From: Methylopila sp. M107
GTDB lineage: Bacteria > Pseudomonadota > Alphaproteobacteria > Rhizobiales > Methylopilaceae
DNA length: 64,000 nt
Assembly (NCBI RefSeq): GCF_000384475.1
Contig: NZ_ARWB01000001.1
Coordinates: 1,592,176-1,656,175 of the forward strand
Reading direction: 5' to 3'
Shown here in pieces: positions 51,197 to 60,269 of this stretch; the stretch's first letter is position 1, and each line of letters begins with the position of its first letter. Both the position numbers and the translations under genes were made by a program. The notes beneath the pieces were generated by a model. The model was not told where the DNA came from and did no database searches. It saw only the letters and a list, made by a program, of their open reading frames with translations.

Positions 51197-52612
51197 ATGG
51201 CAATCAAGACCGCCGCGGACGTCATGAAGTACATCAAGGAGAACGACGTGAAATACGTCGACCTCCGCTTCACCGACCCGAAAGGCAAATGGCAGCACGT
51301 CACCTTCGACCTGACGATGGTCGACGAGGAATTCTTCGCCGAAGGCCAGATGTTCGACGGCTCGTCGATCGCCGGCTGGAAGGCCATCAACGAGTCCGAC
51401 ATGCTGCTGATGCCGGACGTCGCGACTGCGTGCATCGACCCGTTCTTCGCCGCCACGACCCTGTCGGTCGTCTGCGACGTGCTCGAGCCCACCACCGGCG
51501 AGCCCTATGAGCGCGACCCGCGCGGCACGGTGAAGAAGGCCGAGACCTACATGAAGTCGCTCGGCATCGGCGACACCATCTATTTCGGCCCCGAGGCCGA
51601 GTTCTTCGTGTTCGACGACGTCCGCTTCTCCTCGACGCCCTACAAGGTCGGCTTCGAGGTCGATTCGGACGAGCTGCCGACCAACTCCGACGCCGAATAC
51701 GACACCGGCAACCTCGGCCATCGCGTCCGCACCAAGGGCGGCTACTTCCCCGTGCCCCCGGTCGACAGCGCCCAGGACATGCGCGGCGAGATGCTCGCGG
51801 CCATGGCGTCGATGGGCGCCAAGGTCGAGAAGCACCACCACGAGGTGGCGTCCGCCCAGCACGAGCTCGGCCTGAAGTTCGAGGAAGTCGTCCGCATGGC
51901 CGACATCCAGCAGGTCTACAAATACTGCATCCACCAGGTGGCGCAGTCCTACGGCAAGACCGCCACCTTCATGCCCAAGCCGGTCTATGGCGACAACGGC
52001 TCGGGAATGCACTGCCACATGTCCATCTGGAAGAAGGGCAAGCCGATGTTCGCCGGCGACAAGTACGCCGGTCTTTCGCAGGAATGCCTCTGGTACATCG
52101 GCGGCGTCATCAAGCACGCCAAGTCGATCAACGCCTTCACCAACCCGACGACGAACAGCTACAAGCGACTCGTACCGGGCTTCGAGGCGCCGGTGCTGCT
52201 CGCCTATTCGGCGCGCAACCGTTCAGCCTCCTGCCGCATTCCGTGGACCAATTCGCCGAAGGCCAAGCGCGTCGAGGTCCGCTTCCCGGATCCGTCCGCG
52301 AACCCGTATCTCTGCTTCGCGGCGCTGATGATGGCCGGCCTCGACGGCATCGTGAACAAGATCGATCCGGGCCAGGCGATGGACAAGGACCTCTACGATC
52401 TGCCGCCGAAGGAACTGAAGAAGATCCCGACGGTGTGCGGTTCGCTCCGCGAAGCGCTGGTGTCGCTCGACAAGGACCGCGAGTTCCTCAAGAAGGGCAA
52501 CGTCTTCACCGACGACCAGATCGACAGCTTCATCGAGCTGAAGATGCAGGAAGTGATCCGCTTCGAGCACACCCCGCATCCGGTCGAATACGACATGTAC
52601 TATTCGGTCTGA
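51197..52612 (+). CDS. glnA: Glutamine synthetase type I
   Basis: Makes glutamine from glutamate and ammonia. The 471-residue GSI has the latch [22 protein letters not shown] near residue 53, the glutamate/metal-site blocks [14 protein letters not shown] and [23 protein letters not shown], and [12 protein letters not shown]. The adenylylation loop has the tyrosine in [13 protein letters not shown], which implies GlnE control in addition to P-II/NtrC. The start ATG follows GGAAAGGACC. An intrinsic terminator follows 34 bp after the stop. Confidence 0.98.
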   Translation: MAIKTAADVMKYIKENDVKYVDLRFTDPKGKWQHVTFDLTMVDEEFFAEGQMFDGSSIAGWKAINESDMLLMPDVATACIDPFFAATTLSVVCDVLEPTTGEPYERDPRGTVKKAETYMKSLGIGDTIYFGPEAEFFVFDDVRFSSTPYKVGFEVDSDELPTNSDAEYDTGNLGHRVRTKGGYFPVPPVDSAQDMRGEMLAAMASMGAKVEKHHHEVASAQHELGLKFEEVVRMADIQQVYKYCIHQVAQSYGKTATFMPKPVYGDNGSGMHCHMSIWKKGKPMFAGDKYAGLSQECLWYIGGVIKHAKSINAFTNPTTNSYKRLVPGFEAPVLLAYSARNRSASCRIPWTNSPKAKRVEVRFPDPSANPYLCFAALMMAGLDGIVNKIDPGQAMDKDLYDLPPKELKKIPTVCGSLREALVSLDKDREFLKKGNVFTDDQIDSFIELKMQEVIRFEHTPHPVEYDMYYSV

Positions 52613-52642
52613 GCGCCCCCTCCGATCCCTCGAACCCTCCTG

Positions 52643-52670
52643 AAAGGGGCGCCTCCGGGCGCCCCTTTTT
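52643..52670 (+). terminator. Intrinsic terminator of glnA
   Basis: An 8-bp perfect stem GGGGCGCC / GGCGCCCC with a TCCG loop, an AAA on the 5' side and a T5 tract. It closes the glnB-glnA transcript. Confidence 0.92.
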
Positions 52671-52864
52671 CGTCGGCGGCCGAACGCCTTCGCAGGCCGC
52701 CGAAAGCGGCGATCAAAGCGTTGCGACGGCTTCGCCGCGGGCATGATTTCCCGACGGGCGAGGCCGCACGCTTCACGCGAAGCCGGGCGCGTCGATCGCC
52801 TCTTCGTCGGCGCCGTCACGAATTCGTCGCGAATGGGCCCTTGACGGCTGGGGAAGCGAGGCGC

Positions 52865-52960
52865 ATGATTCTCGACGTCAACAGCAACACCGGAGGTCTA
52901 AAAAAATGACTCCGCCGAAGCGTGTAGACTTACCGCGGTAAAGCGCATCCGGATGCGCTT
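52865..52960 (+). other. Two micro-ORFs and a perfect palindrome
   Basis: A 14-codon frame (52865-52909, MILDVNSNTGGLKK) ends in ATGA overlap with an 11-codon frame (52906-52941, MTPPKRVDLPR). GGAGG lies 9 nt before the second ATG. The stop is adjacent to the perfect 20-bp palindrome AAGCGCATCCGGATGCGCTT (52941-52960). It could be a leader-peptide unit or chance; no downstream gene on the plus strand is available to regulate. Confidence 0.3.
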
Positions 52961-53043
52961 ATGGACTGCGGCGGTTACAACAACTTAAACTAATTTGCCG
53001 AAGATTTGCTTCGTGTCGATTGCATATAGTCTGCCGAAGGATC

Positions 53044-53224
53044 GGAACGGTGGGCGAAACGCAACACGGCGGTGAGGCGAATGCTTGGGAATTGATCGAC
53101 GACGCGCGAGGTCCATGACCAGCCGAGCGCCCCTCTGAGGGCCGGCCCACAAACATCGGGACCTGCCGCATCGACATCTGTTGAAACGCCTCGCTGGGCA
53201 GCCGGCGGGGCGTTTCTGCGTTCC
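53044..53224 (+). ncRNA. Candidate structured RNA between convergent genes
   Basis: The 5' end GGAACG (53044-53049) and GAAACGC (53056-53062) are complementary to the 3' end GCGTTTC (53210-53216) and CGTTCC (53219-53224), closing a ~180-nt domain. Inside, AGGTCC/GGACCT and GCCC/GGGC pairs are possible. The 3' arm can instead pair locally with a second GAAACGCC at 53183-53190, giving a terminator-like hairpin. A TATAGT -10-like box lies at 53025-53030. Flanking genes converge here, so their promoters cannot explain the region. Family unknown; 6S RNA length fits but is untested. The strand is a guess from the -10 box. Confidence 0.35.
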
Positions 53225-53316
53225 GGCCGCCCCCGTTTCGGCGCGAGCGGGCGTTTACGCTTGATCCACTTCAGACGCAGGCCGGAAAAGCCTCGCGCGC
53301 CGACGCGTTCTGAAAA

Positions 53317-53730
53317 TCAGGCCTCCGCGACCAGGACGCGGCCGGCGCAGATCGCGGCTTCGGTTTCCGACAGCAGCCACCCATCGAGCTCGACAACGCG
53401 CGCCTCCGCGAAATCGCTCGCGCACTGCATCTGGACGAGTTCCGCCCGGGTGCGGGCGCAGGACGTCGTCGCCGCCTGCGCAATCAGCGGTTTGGCGCGG
53501 AGCGCGGACCAGAGCCCGGACGCGTCCGTCGGCGCGCCGGCGCGCGCGAGTTCGAGACGCCCGATGCGCAGGGAGGCTTCGTCGGCGGGCGCAAGGTCGA
53601 GCAGCGAGAAGAAGTCCGGATGATTGCGCGGCACGAAACGGCAGGCGAGGCGGTTCGCACCGACGACGACGAACCCGACCGCCGCCGCGGCGGCCGCCTT
53701 GAACATGAAACGCCGCGTCAGTTCTTCCAT
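53317..53730 (-). CDS. Tat-exported small subunit of a GMC dehydrogenase (gluconate 2-dehydrogenase subunit 3-like)
   Basis: A 137-residue protein whose N-terminus TRRFMFKAAAAAAVGFVVVG is a twin-arginine signal. The body (FFSLLDLAPADEASLRIG, ALRAKPLIAQAATTSCARTR, a final DGWLLSETEAAICAGRVL) fits the small subunit 3 type found with membrane sugar and alcohol dehydrogenases. It starts 10 bp after the GMC oxidoreductase gene, so they form an operon. In known systems this subunit carries the Tat signal and takes its partner along. No cytochrome c subunit gene is adjacent. It may be incomplete or use another electron acceptor. Confidence 0.68.
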   Translation of the reverse strand: MEELTRRFMFKAAAAAAVGFVVVGANRLACRFVPRNHPDFFSLLDLAPADEASLRIGRLELARAGAPTDASGLWSALRAKPLIAQAATTSCARTRAELVQMQCASDFAEARVVELDGWLLSETEAAICAGRVLVAEA

Positions 53731-53740
53731 CTGGCTTACC

Positions 53741-55333
53741 TCAGGCCTTCGCCGCGAGATGTTCGGCGAGCCGGATCGCCAGCGCGACGATCGTGAGCGT
53801 CGGATTGGCGCATCCGCCGGTCGTGAAGACCGAGCTTCCGGCCATGTAGAGGTTTTTCACCGTATGCACCCGGCAGTCGGCGTCGACGACGCCGAGCGCG
53901 GGTTCGGCGTGCATTCGGGTCGTGCCCATGTGGTGATAGCCCGAATAGGCGATCGCAGGGTCCGGATCCTGCTGCGGGATTCCGATCTGCATCCGCCCGA
54001 GGCCCGCTGCGCCGATGGCCGTGCCGATGATCTCGTGCATGCGGCGAAGCTTCAGCAGATCGTCGGACGCGATCCTCCAGTCGAGCGTCGCTGTGTTCAT
54101 GCCGAAGCGGTCGACCGACTCGCCGAGCGTCACGCGGCTGTCGGGATTCGGCGCCTGCTCGGCGTCCTGCCTGAGAATGAAGGCGCGCGCGCGGGCCGGC
54201 GGCTGAACCTTGCGCCGCACATGCCGGTAGATCCCCGTCGCCACGCCGCCGACGTCGTCGACCACGTCGCAATAGCGTTCCGCGAACCTGTCGGGCAGGC
54301 TTCCGCGGCTGAAGGCCTGCACCATGGCGGAAAAGCTCACCCAGCCATAGTTGCGGAAATCGTCGCTGTAGATCGCGTCGGCGTAGGTCGGCTTGAGGAA
54401 CGAATGGGTGTTGTTCAGCCCCTCCTTGCGGATCACGTCAGGCGTGAGCGCCAGTCCGACGTGAAGCTGCGCCCCGTGAACGAACTGGCTCAACCGGTAG
54501 AGATCGGAGTCAACGCTTTCGTTGAACACGATGCGCGACGCGGAAATCGTCATGTGGTCGTTGAAATAGCGTCCGACGAGGCCGCGCTCGTTGCCGATCC
54601 CCGCGGGCCTCTGGCGGCGCGCATTGAGCAGCAGCCGGGCGTTCTCCACCGCCCCGCAGGCGATCACGAAGGTCTTCGCACGCACCGTGCGGACGGCGCC
54701 GGCGAGCGTCGACACCTTCAGGCTCTCGACGCGGTCCGAGCCGCTCGCAAGCATGATGTCGACCACATTGGCGTGCAGCCGGCAGTCGATCCTGCGTTCG
54801 GCCCTCGCGGTCTCGAGATATTTCTCCGCGTAGCGCGTCGGGGGGCTCTGCTGGTGGATCGCGACCTTGACCCTGGCCGGATCGAGCGGCAGCTCGCCAT
54901 GCGGTCCGATCGAGCGCCAGTCGGTCCAGCCGTAGCGGAACGGGCCGGCGTCGAGATAGCTCTGCGCGCGCACGTAGAACGGGTCGAGGTCGGACCGGCG
55001 GATCGGCCAGCCATGGCCTGTCGATCCGGCGCGCGGCTCGAAGTCGATCGGGTCCATCGGCACGCAGACGCCGGTCCAGTGCCCGGAGGTTCCGCCGAAC
55101 TGGCGAAGCCTCGAGTCAGCGATGTCGATGTGTCCTGAGCTGACGACCTTGCCTTCGTAGAGCGCCTGGCTCTCGGCCTCGTAGGCCTCGCCGCCGGCCT
55201 CGAGCAGGATGACGCTGCGGCCCTTCGCAGCGAGTTCCAGCGCGATCGTCAGTCCGGCGGGGCCGGTTCCGACGATGCAGATGTCGCCGACGATGTCGGC
55301 CTTGTCAGCTTGGGTCTCGAGGTCGGTGATCAC
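53741..55333 (-). CDS. GMC-family FAD-dependent dehydrogenase
   Basis: A 530-residue flavoprotein. It has the dinucleotide-binding motif DICIVGTGPAGLTIALELA (about 18-36), RQFGGTSGHWTG, VIACGAVENARLLLNARR and the C-terminal active-site block SGYHHMGTTRMH. FAD-binding YMAGSSVFTTGGCANPTLTIVALA follows. The body lacks a signal of its own, consistent with co-export by the Tat subunit downstream. The GTG at 55333 is taken as start; the frame is open to 55498, but that stretch is not family-like. The substrate (sugar, polyol or alcohol) cannot be decided. Confidence 0.85.
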   Translation of the reverse strand: MITDLETQADKADIVGDICIVGTGPAGLTIALELAAKGRSVILLEAGGEAYEAESQALYEGKVVSSGHIDIADSRLRQFGGTSGHWTGVCVPMDPIDFEPRAGSTGHGWPIRRSDLDPFYVRAQSYLDAGPFRYGWTDWRSIGPHGELPLDPARVKVAIHQQSPPTRYAEKYLETARAERRIDCRLHANVVDIMLASGSDRVESLKVSTLAGAVRTVRAKTFVIACGAVENARLLLNARRQRPAGIGNERGLVGRYFNDHMTISASRIVFNESVDSDLYRLSQFVHGAQLHVGLALTPDVIRKEGLNNTHSFLKPTYADAIYSDDFRNYGWVSFSAMVQAFSRGSLPDRFAERYCDVVDDVGGVATGIYRHVRRKVQPPARARAFILRQDAEQAPNPDSRVTLGESVDRFGMNTATLDWRIASDDLLKLRRMHEIIGTAIGAAGLGRMQIGIPQQDPDPAIAYSGYHHMGTTRMHAEPALGVVDADCRVHTVKNLYMAGSSVFTTGGCANPTLTIVALAIRLAEHLAAKA

Positions 55334-55574
55334 GCGCGCGCAGTTCCGGATGCTTGCGACGGGCGCCGTCGCGCCATGGCTTCTTGGCGGCCCGAGACCG
55401 GCGCGCAGTATGGCGCAGAACAGTTCGCCAGTTCCACGGGAATTGACGGGCTCAGGCCGCTGTCCAAAGCCATGTCGCGCGTGTGGATTCTTTCGCACGA
55501 TTGCGAGCGGAATTGTTGGCCCCTATCGTCCGTGTCACGGCTCCAGGGGGGCGCCGGTCGCTCGGGGGAGCATT

Positions 55575-55934
55575 ATGATGCGCGCAGTGGTCGCCGGCCT
55601 CGTCCTTGGCCTGCTCGCCGCGCCGGCGATGGCCGGCGAGTTCGTCTCGAATTACGACGTCTCGGGAACCGGCCCCGGCGGCGGCGGAGCCTATAAGGGC
55701 CAGGTCACGGTCAAGAAGACCGGCGAAGGCGTCTACCAGGTCGTCTGGGTCATCGGTAAGGACAAGTTCATCGGCACCGGCATCGGCAGCCCAGATGGTC
55801 TGGCGGTCGGCTACAAATCCGGGCAGAGCACGGGAATCGCGATCTACCACACGACCGAGACCGGCGCGGTCGAAGGCGTCTGGACCTATGCGGGCGGCAC
55901 GCAGATCGGCACCGAGAACTGGTCGCCGCGCTGA
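55575..55934 (+). CDS. Small exported protein, beta-rich
   Basis: A 119-residue protein with a signal peptide (VVAGLVLGLLAAPAMAGEF). The mature part has beta-strand-like, glycine-rich sequence: VSGTGPGGGGAYKGQVTVKK, VYQVVWVIGKDKFIGTGIGS, LAVGYKSGQSTGIAIYHTTE and VEGVWTYAGG. GGGGAG lies 4-7 nt before the two adjacent ATGs (55575, 55578). This compact domain occurs in many small alphaproteobacterial periplasmic proteins, but no function is known to me. It is convergent with hflX, with only 3 bp between stops. Confidence 0.75.
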   Translation: MMRAVVAGLVLGLLAAPAMAGEFVSNYDVSGTGPGGGGAYKGQVTVKKTGEGVYQVVWVIGKDKFIGTGIGSPDGLAVGYKSGQSTGIAIYHTTETGAVEGVWTYAGGTQIGTENWSPR

Positions 55935-55937
55935 CCC

Positions 55938-57305
55938 TCAGGCGCTGAGTTCGGCCTGCGGCGCGTCGACGGTCGAGAAGCGTCGGCGCAGCCCATCGAC
56001 GCGTTCGGGCTCGATCCGGACCGTGATCCGGACGCCGCCGTCCGGGCCGACGCTGCGGTTCATGACGTCGAACCTCTCATGCAGCCAGTTCTCGCCCGAG
56101 CCGTCGGTCGGGTCGAGCGTGACGACGAGCGTTTCCCGGCCGGTGGACAGCAGTCCCTCGATCCGGTCGAGCAGATCGTCCATGCCCTCGCCCGTCAGCG
56201 CCGAGACGAGCACGGGCCGCGCCGCGGGCTCGCGCCGCGCCGCTGTGCCCGACAACGTGGCGCGCGCACCCTCGTCCAGCATGTCGACCTTGTTCCAGAC
56301 CTCGACGAGCCGCGGGTCGGTCTGCGGGTCGACGCCGAGACCCGTCAGCACGGAGGCGACGTCGGCTCCTTGAGCCTCAGCGTCCTCATGCGCGACGTCG
56401 CGTACGTGCAGGATGACGTCGGCCTCCAGCACCTCCTCCAGCGTCGCGCGGAACGCCTCGACGAGCTGCGTCGGCAGTTCCGAGATGAAGCCCACCGTGT
56501 CGGACAGGATGGCGTGGGCGCCGTGCGGCAGGCGGATCTCGCGCAGCGTCGGGTCGAGGGTGGCGAACAGCATGTCGGCCGCGACCACCTCGGCGCGCGT
56601 CAGCCGGTTGAACAGCGTCGACTTGCCGGCGTTGGTGTAGCCGACGAGCGCGACCACCGGATAGGGCACGCGCTTGCGTCCCGCCCGGTGCAGGCCGCGG
56701 GTGCGCCGCACCTGCGCGAGCTCCCGCTCGATCTTGAGGATGCGCTCGCCGATGACGCGGCGGTCGGCCTCGATCTGGGTTTCGCCGGGGCCGCCAAGGA
56801 AGCCGAAGCCGCCGCGCTGGCGCTCGAGATGCGTCCAGGACCGGACGAGCCGGCTCTTCTGCCATGTGAGGTGCGCATGTTCGACCTGCAGCACGCCCTC
56901 CTTGGTGCGGGCGCGGCGGCCGAAGATTTCGAGGATGAGGCCGGTGCGGTCGAGCACCTTGGCCTTCAGTTCCTTCTCGAGGTTGCGCTGCTGGACGGGC
57001 GACAGCGCCGTGTCCATCACCACGAGTTCAGCCTCTTCGGCCTGCACGATGTCCGCGAGTTCCGCGACCTTGCCCTTGCCGAGATAGGTCGAGGGGCGAA
57101 TCTCGGAGAGCGGCGCGAGCCGGCTCTCGACGACCACGAGTTCGATCGCCGCCGCGAGCCCCACGGCCTCTTCCAACCGAGCCTGCGACGACCGCGCGGG
57201 GGCGGTGCGCTGGGCGACAACGGGCGTCACCACCACGGCGCGCGTCGGCGCGGCCCGGCGGTCGATCAGGCGGCTCTTCTCTGTCGACTCTGTATGCTCT
57301 TCCAA
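55938..57305 (-). CDS. hflX: Ribosome-associated GTPase HflX
   Basis: A GTPase that splits stalled or heat-damaged ribosomes. The 455-residue protein has the HflX N-domain ([52 protein letters not shown]), a basic linker ([20 protein letters not shown]) and a G domain with [24 protein letters not shown] and [19 protein letters not shown]. The TTG start at 57305 is tentative. It lies 46 bp downstream of hfq, the conserved hfq-hflX pair. Confidence 0.95.
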   Translation of the reverse strand: MEEHTESTEKSRLIDRRAAPTRAVVVTPVVAQRTAPARSSQARLEEAVGLAAAIELVVVESRLAPLSEIRPSTYLGKGKVAELADIVQAEEAELVVMDTALSPVQQRNLEKELKAKVLDRTGLILEIFGRRARTKEGVLQVEHAHLTWQKSRLVRSWTHLERQRGGFGFLGGPGETQIEADRRVIGERILKIERELAQVRRTRGLHRAGRKRVPYPVVALVGYTNAGKSTLFNRLTRAEVVAADMLFATLDPTLREIRLPHGAHAILSDTVGFISELPTQLVEAFRATLEEVLEADVILHVRDVAHEDAEAQGADVASVLTGLGVDPQTDPRLVEVWNKVDMLDEGARATLSGTAARREPAARPVLVSALTGEGMDDLLDRIEGLLSTGRETLVVTLDPTDGSGENWLHERFDVMNRSVGPDGGVRITVRIEPERVDGLRRRFSTVDAPQAELSA

Positions 57306-57351
57306 ACGCTCGTTCCGTCCGCTGTCTGTTATGCGGGCGGACGGCGCATGA

Positions 57352-57624
57352 TCACCGTCCGGCCCGCGCCGGCGCCTCGTCCTTGTCGCCGTCTTCCGGC
57401 TCGAAGAGCTGGATAGGATGGCCCGGCATCACCGTCGATATGGCGTGCTTGTAAACGAGTTGCGAGTGCCCGTCGCGGCGGAGCAGCACGCAGAAATTGT
57501 CGAACCACGTGACGACGCCCTGGAGTTTGACGCCATTGACCAGGAAGATCGTCAGCGGGACCTTGTTCTTGCGGACGTTGTTAAGGAACGTGTCCTGAAG
57601 GTTTTGAGCGCGCTCGGCGGCCAT
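57352..57624 (-). CDS. hfq: RNA-binding protein Hfq
   Basis: An Sm-like hexameric RNA chaperone. The 90-residue protein starts [20 protein letters not shown] and has the Sm1 region [41 protein letters not shown] (Sm2, with the YKHA signature) and a short acidic tail. The start at 57624 matches the family N-terminus although the frame is open further upstream. Confidence 0.98.
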   Translation of the reverse strand: MAAERAQNLQDTFLNNVRKNKVPLTIFLVNGVKLQGVVTWFDNFCVLLRRDGHSQLVYKHAISTVMPGHPIQLFEPEDGDKDEAPARAGR

Positions 57625-57866
57625 GTTCTTGTTCTTTCGATAGGTCTCAAGCGTATGCCGGCGTCGAGGCCGGCCGGGAGGCATGAAGGTGTTTTCGGGA
57701 AGCTGCCCGCCTGCTCGCCCCCTGCCCCGTTTGCATCGGCGCTTCGCTCGCCGACGATACCGCCAAGTAAACGACGCCGAGGCCGGTTTTCGCAAGGCCA
57801 ATGGCGCGCGCCGTGATGGACTTTAGGACAGCGCGCCGATCCTGAGTTGTCTTAACCCCAGCCGGC

Positions 57867-58730
57867 TCAGCCGTCGCTCGCCTCGGCGAACTCATGAAAC
57901 CGGCGCCGCAATTCGAGCGCGACAGGGCCGGGCTTGCCGTCGCCGACGGGCGCGCCGTCGATCGCGATCACCGGCGTGACGATCGCGGTCGCCGCGGTGT
58001 TGAAGGCCTCGCGCGCGCCCTTGGCCTCGTCCACGGTGAAGGGCGTCTCGTCGAACCGCATCTGCAGGTCGCGCGCCATGCGCAGCACGGTCGCGCGGGT
58101 GATGCCGCTGAGGATGCCGCCGGTCGCAGGCCGGGTCCGGATGATCCCCTCCTGCGTGACGATCCAGGCGTTGGTCGAGCCCCCTTCGGTGACATGGCCG
58201 TCGGCGCCGACATACCAGGCCTCCTTGGCCCCCGCCTCCCGCGCCTGCTGCTTCACGAGCACGTTCGGCAGCAGGCCGATCGTCTTGATGTCGACGCGCG
58301 GCCAGCGGTTCTCCGGCACCGTGATGACCTTTATGCCCGCCAACGCGCCCACCTCGTTCTTGGCGCGGTCGGCGGGCCGCGCCGTCACGACGAGCGCGGG
58401 CTTCACACTTTCGGGCGGGAAGAAGTGATCGCGCTTCGCGACGCCGCGCGTGACCTGCAGGTAGACGATGCCGTCCCGCACGCGGTTTCGGCGCACCGTC
58501 TCGCGCAGCACCACCCTCAGGGCGCTGTCGGCGATCGGCTGCCGGATTTTGAGTTCGCCGAGCGACCGCCTGAGGCGGCCGAGATGGCCGGCCTCGTCGA
58601 TCAGCCGACCGTCGCGGACCTCGCAGACCTCGTAGACCCCGTCGGCGAACTGATAGCCGCGATCCTCGATGTGAACCGCCGCATTGGCGTGAGGGAGGTA
58701 GCGGCCGTTGACGTAGGCGATGCGGGACAT
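57867..58730 (-). CDS. dat: D-amino-acid aminotransferase (class IV)
   Basis: A PLP-dependent enzyme that interconverts D-alanine and D-glutamate. The 287-residue protein starts YVNGRYLPHANAAVHIEDRGYQFADGVYEV and has the Schiff-base lysine at about 149 in RVDIKTIGLLPNVL. The blocks TEGGSTNAWIV and TGGILSGITR follow. The DIKT context favours D-alanine transaminase over branched-chain or aminodeoxychorismate lyase relatives. It lies between ntrX and hfq, a common position in Hyphomicrobiales. Confidence 0.9.
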   Translation of the reverse strand: MSRIAYVNGRYLPHANAAVHIEDRGYQFADGVYEVCEVRDGRLIDEAGHLGRLRRSLGELKIRQPIADSALRVVLRETVRRNRVRDGIVYLQVTRGVAKRDHFFPPESVKPALVVTARPADRAKNEVGALAGIKVITVPENRWPRVDIKTIGLLPNVLVKQQAREAGAKEAWYVGADGHVTEGGSTNAWIVTQEGIIRTRPATGGILSGITRATVLRMARDLQMRFDETPFTVDEAKGAREAFNTAATAIVTPVIAIDGAPVGDGKPGPVALELRRRFHEFAEASDG

Positions 58731-58750
58731 GGCGGTCTCGAAACTGGCGC

Positions 58751-58854
58751 GTCATCTCGGACGAAGCGCAGCGCCGATCCGGGATCGTCCTGAGTTAATG
58801 GCGTTCTTGTCGGAAGACGATCCCGGATCGGCGCATGGCGCCGTCCGGGATGAC
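58751..58854. repeat. Intergenic palindrome, family F-like
   Basis: GTCATCTCGGACGAAGCGCA...GATCCGGGATCGTCC on the left, GACGATCCCGGATCGGCGC...CGTCCGGGATGAC on the right. It fills the gap between ntrX and dat in their direction of transcription. Confidence 0.82.
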
Positions 58855-58867
58855 GCAATCCTCATCG

Positions 58868-60235
58868 TCACCCGATTCCGAGCGCCTTGAGCTTGCGGTG
58901 CAGCGCCGAGCGCTCCATGCCGATGAACTCGGCGGTGCGCGAGATGTTGCCGCCGAACCGGCTGATCTGGGCGAGCAAGTACTGCCGCTCGAAGATCTCG
59001 CGCGCGTCGCGGAGCGCGAGGCCCATCAGTTGCTCGCCGCCCGCCCCCGTCGGGGTCGGCGGCACCATGGTGCCGATCTCGGAGGGCAGCATGCTGGCCG
59101 TCACCACCGCTTCCGGGTCGCCGCCGGCCAGAATCATCAGGCGCTCGACGTTGTTGCGCAGCTGGCGGACATTGTAGGGCCAGTCGTGGCTCTGCAGCAC
59201 CGCCATGGCGTCCTCGCCGATCTTGCGCTTGGCGAGGCCGGTGGCCGAGGAGATCTGGTCGAGGAAGAACTCGATCAACTCCGGGATGTCGTCGCGCCGC
59301 TCCGACAGCGCCGGCACCCGCACAGGCACCACCGCGAGGCGGTGGAACAGGTCCTCGCGGAACCGCCCCTCGGCGATCTCCTCCTCGAGGTTGCGGGACG
59401 ACGAGGAGATGATGCGCACGTCGACCGAAACCTTGGTCGACCCGCCAACGCGCGTAAATGTCTGCTCCACCAGCACACGCAGGATGCGGTTCTGGGTCTC
59501 GCGCGGCATGTCGGCGACTTCGTCGATGAACAGCGTGCCGCCATGCGCCTCCTCGAGCGCGCCGACCTTGCGCGAGCCGTTTTCCAGCCCCTCGACGCCG
59601 AACAGCTCCTCCTCCATCCGCTCGGGCGTGATGGCGGCGGCGTTGATCAGCACGAACGGGCCCTTGGCGCGGCCCGACTTCTGGTGGATCACGCGCGCCG
59701 CGAGCTCCTTGCCGGAGCCGGCGGGGCCGACGATCAGGATGCGGCTGTTGGTGGGCGCGACCCGGTCGATCGCGCCGCGCAGCTGGTTCATCACCGTCGA
59801 CTTGCCGACGAAGCGCGTCGCGACGCCCGAGCCCCGCTTCAGATCCTTGATCTCGCGCTTCAACTGGTAGGACTCGAGCGCGCGCTGGGCGATCAGCACC
59901 AGCCGGTCGGCCTTGAACGGCTTCTCGATGAAGTCGTAGGCGCCGGTCTTGATGGCCGAAACGGCCGTCTCGATGTTGCCGTGACCGGAGATCATGACGA
60001 TCGGGATCTCGGGATTGTCACGATGGATCAGCTCGAGCATCTCCAGCCCGTCGAGCTTCGAGCCCTGCAGCCAGATGTCGAGGAAAACGAGCTGAGGCCG
60101 CCGCTTGGCGATCTCGCCCATCGCCTCGTCGGAATTGCGCGCGGTGCGGGTGCCGTGTCCTTCGTCCTGAAGGATGCCGGCCACGAGCTCGCGGATGTCG
60201 GCCTCGTCGTCGACGATGAGGATGTCGGTCGCCAT
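58868..60235 (-). CDS. ntrX: Nitrogen regulation response regulator NtrX
   Basis: A 455-residue response regulator. The receiver domain has phospho-acceptor Asp53 (LVFLDIWLQGS). An AAA+ domain follows with GPAGSGKELAARVIH and GTLFIDEVADMP, and a Fis-type HTH ends in MERSALHRKLKALGIG. The GAFTGA loop needed to contact sigma-54 is not visible; the corresponding segment reads LENGSRKVGALEEA. NtrX may therefore act as a conventional DNA-binding regulator. It starts 34 bp after ntrY. Confidence 0.95.
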   Translation of the reverse strand: MATDILIVDDEADIRELVAGILQDEGHGTRTARNSDEAMGEIAKRRPQLVFLDIWLQGSKLDGLEMLELIHRDNPEIPIVMISGHGNIETAVSAIKTGAYDFIEKPFKADRLVLIAQRALESYQLKREIKDLKRGSGVATRFVGKSTVMNQLRGAIDRVAPTNSRILIVGPAGSGKELAARVIHQKSGRAKGPFVLINAAAITPERMEEELFGVEGLENGSRKVGALEEAHGGTLFIDEVADMPRETQNRILRVLVEQTFTRVGGSTKVSVDVRIISSSSRNLEEEIAEGRFREDLFHRLAVVPVRVPALSERRDDIPELIEFFLDQISSATGLAKRKIGEDAMAVLQSHDWPYNVRQLRNNVERLMILAGGDPEAVVTASMLPSEIGTMVPPTPTGAGGEQLMGLALRDAREIFERQYLLAQISRFGGNISRTAEFIGMERSALHRKLKALGIG

Positions 60236-60269
60236 AAGGGTCTCGAATAAGCTCCGGTATGAATGTCAG

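Noticed and set aside
55334-55498. N-terminal extension of the GMC dehydrogenase
   Set aside because: The extra 55 residues show no signal peptide or family match and no ribosome site was found; kept only as an open possibility.
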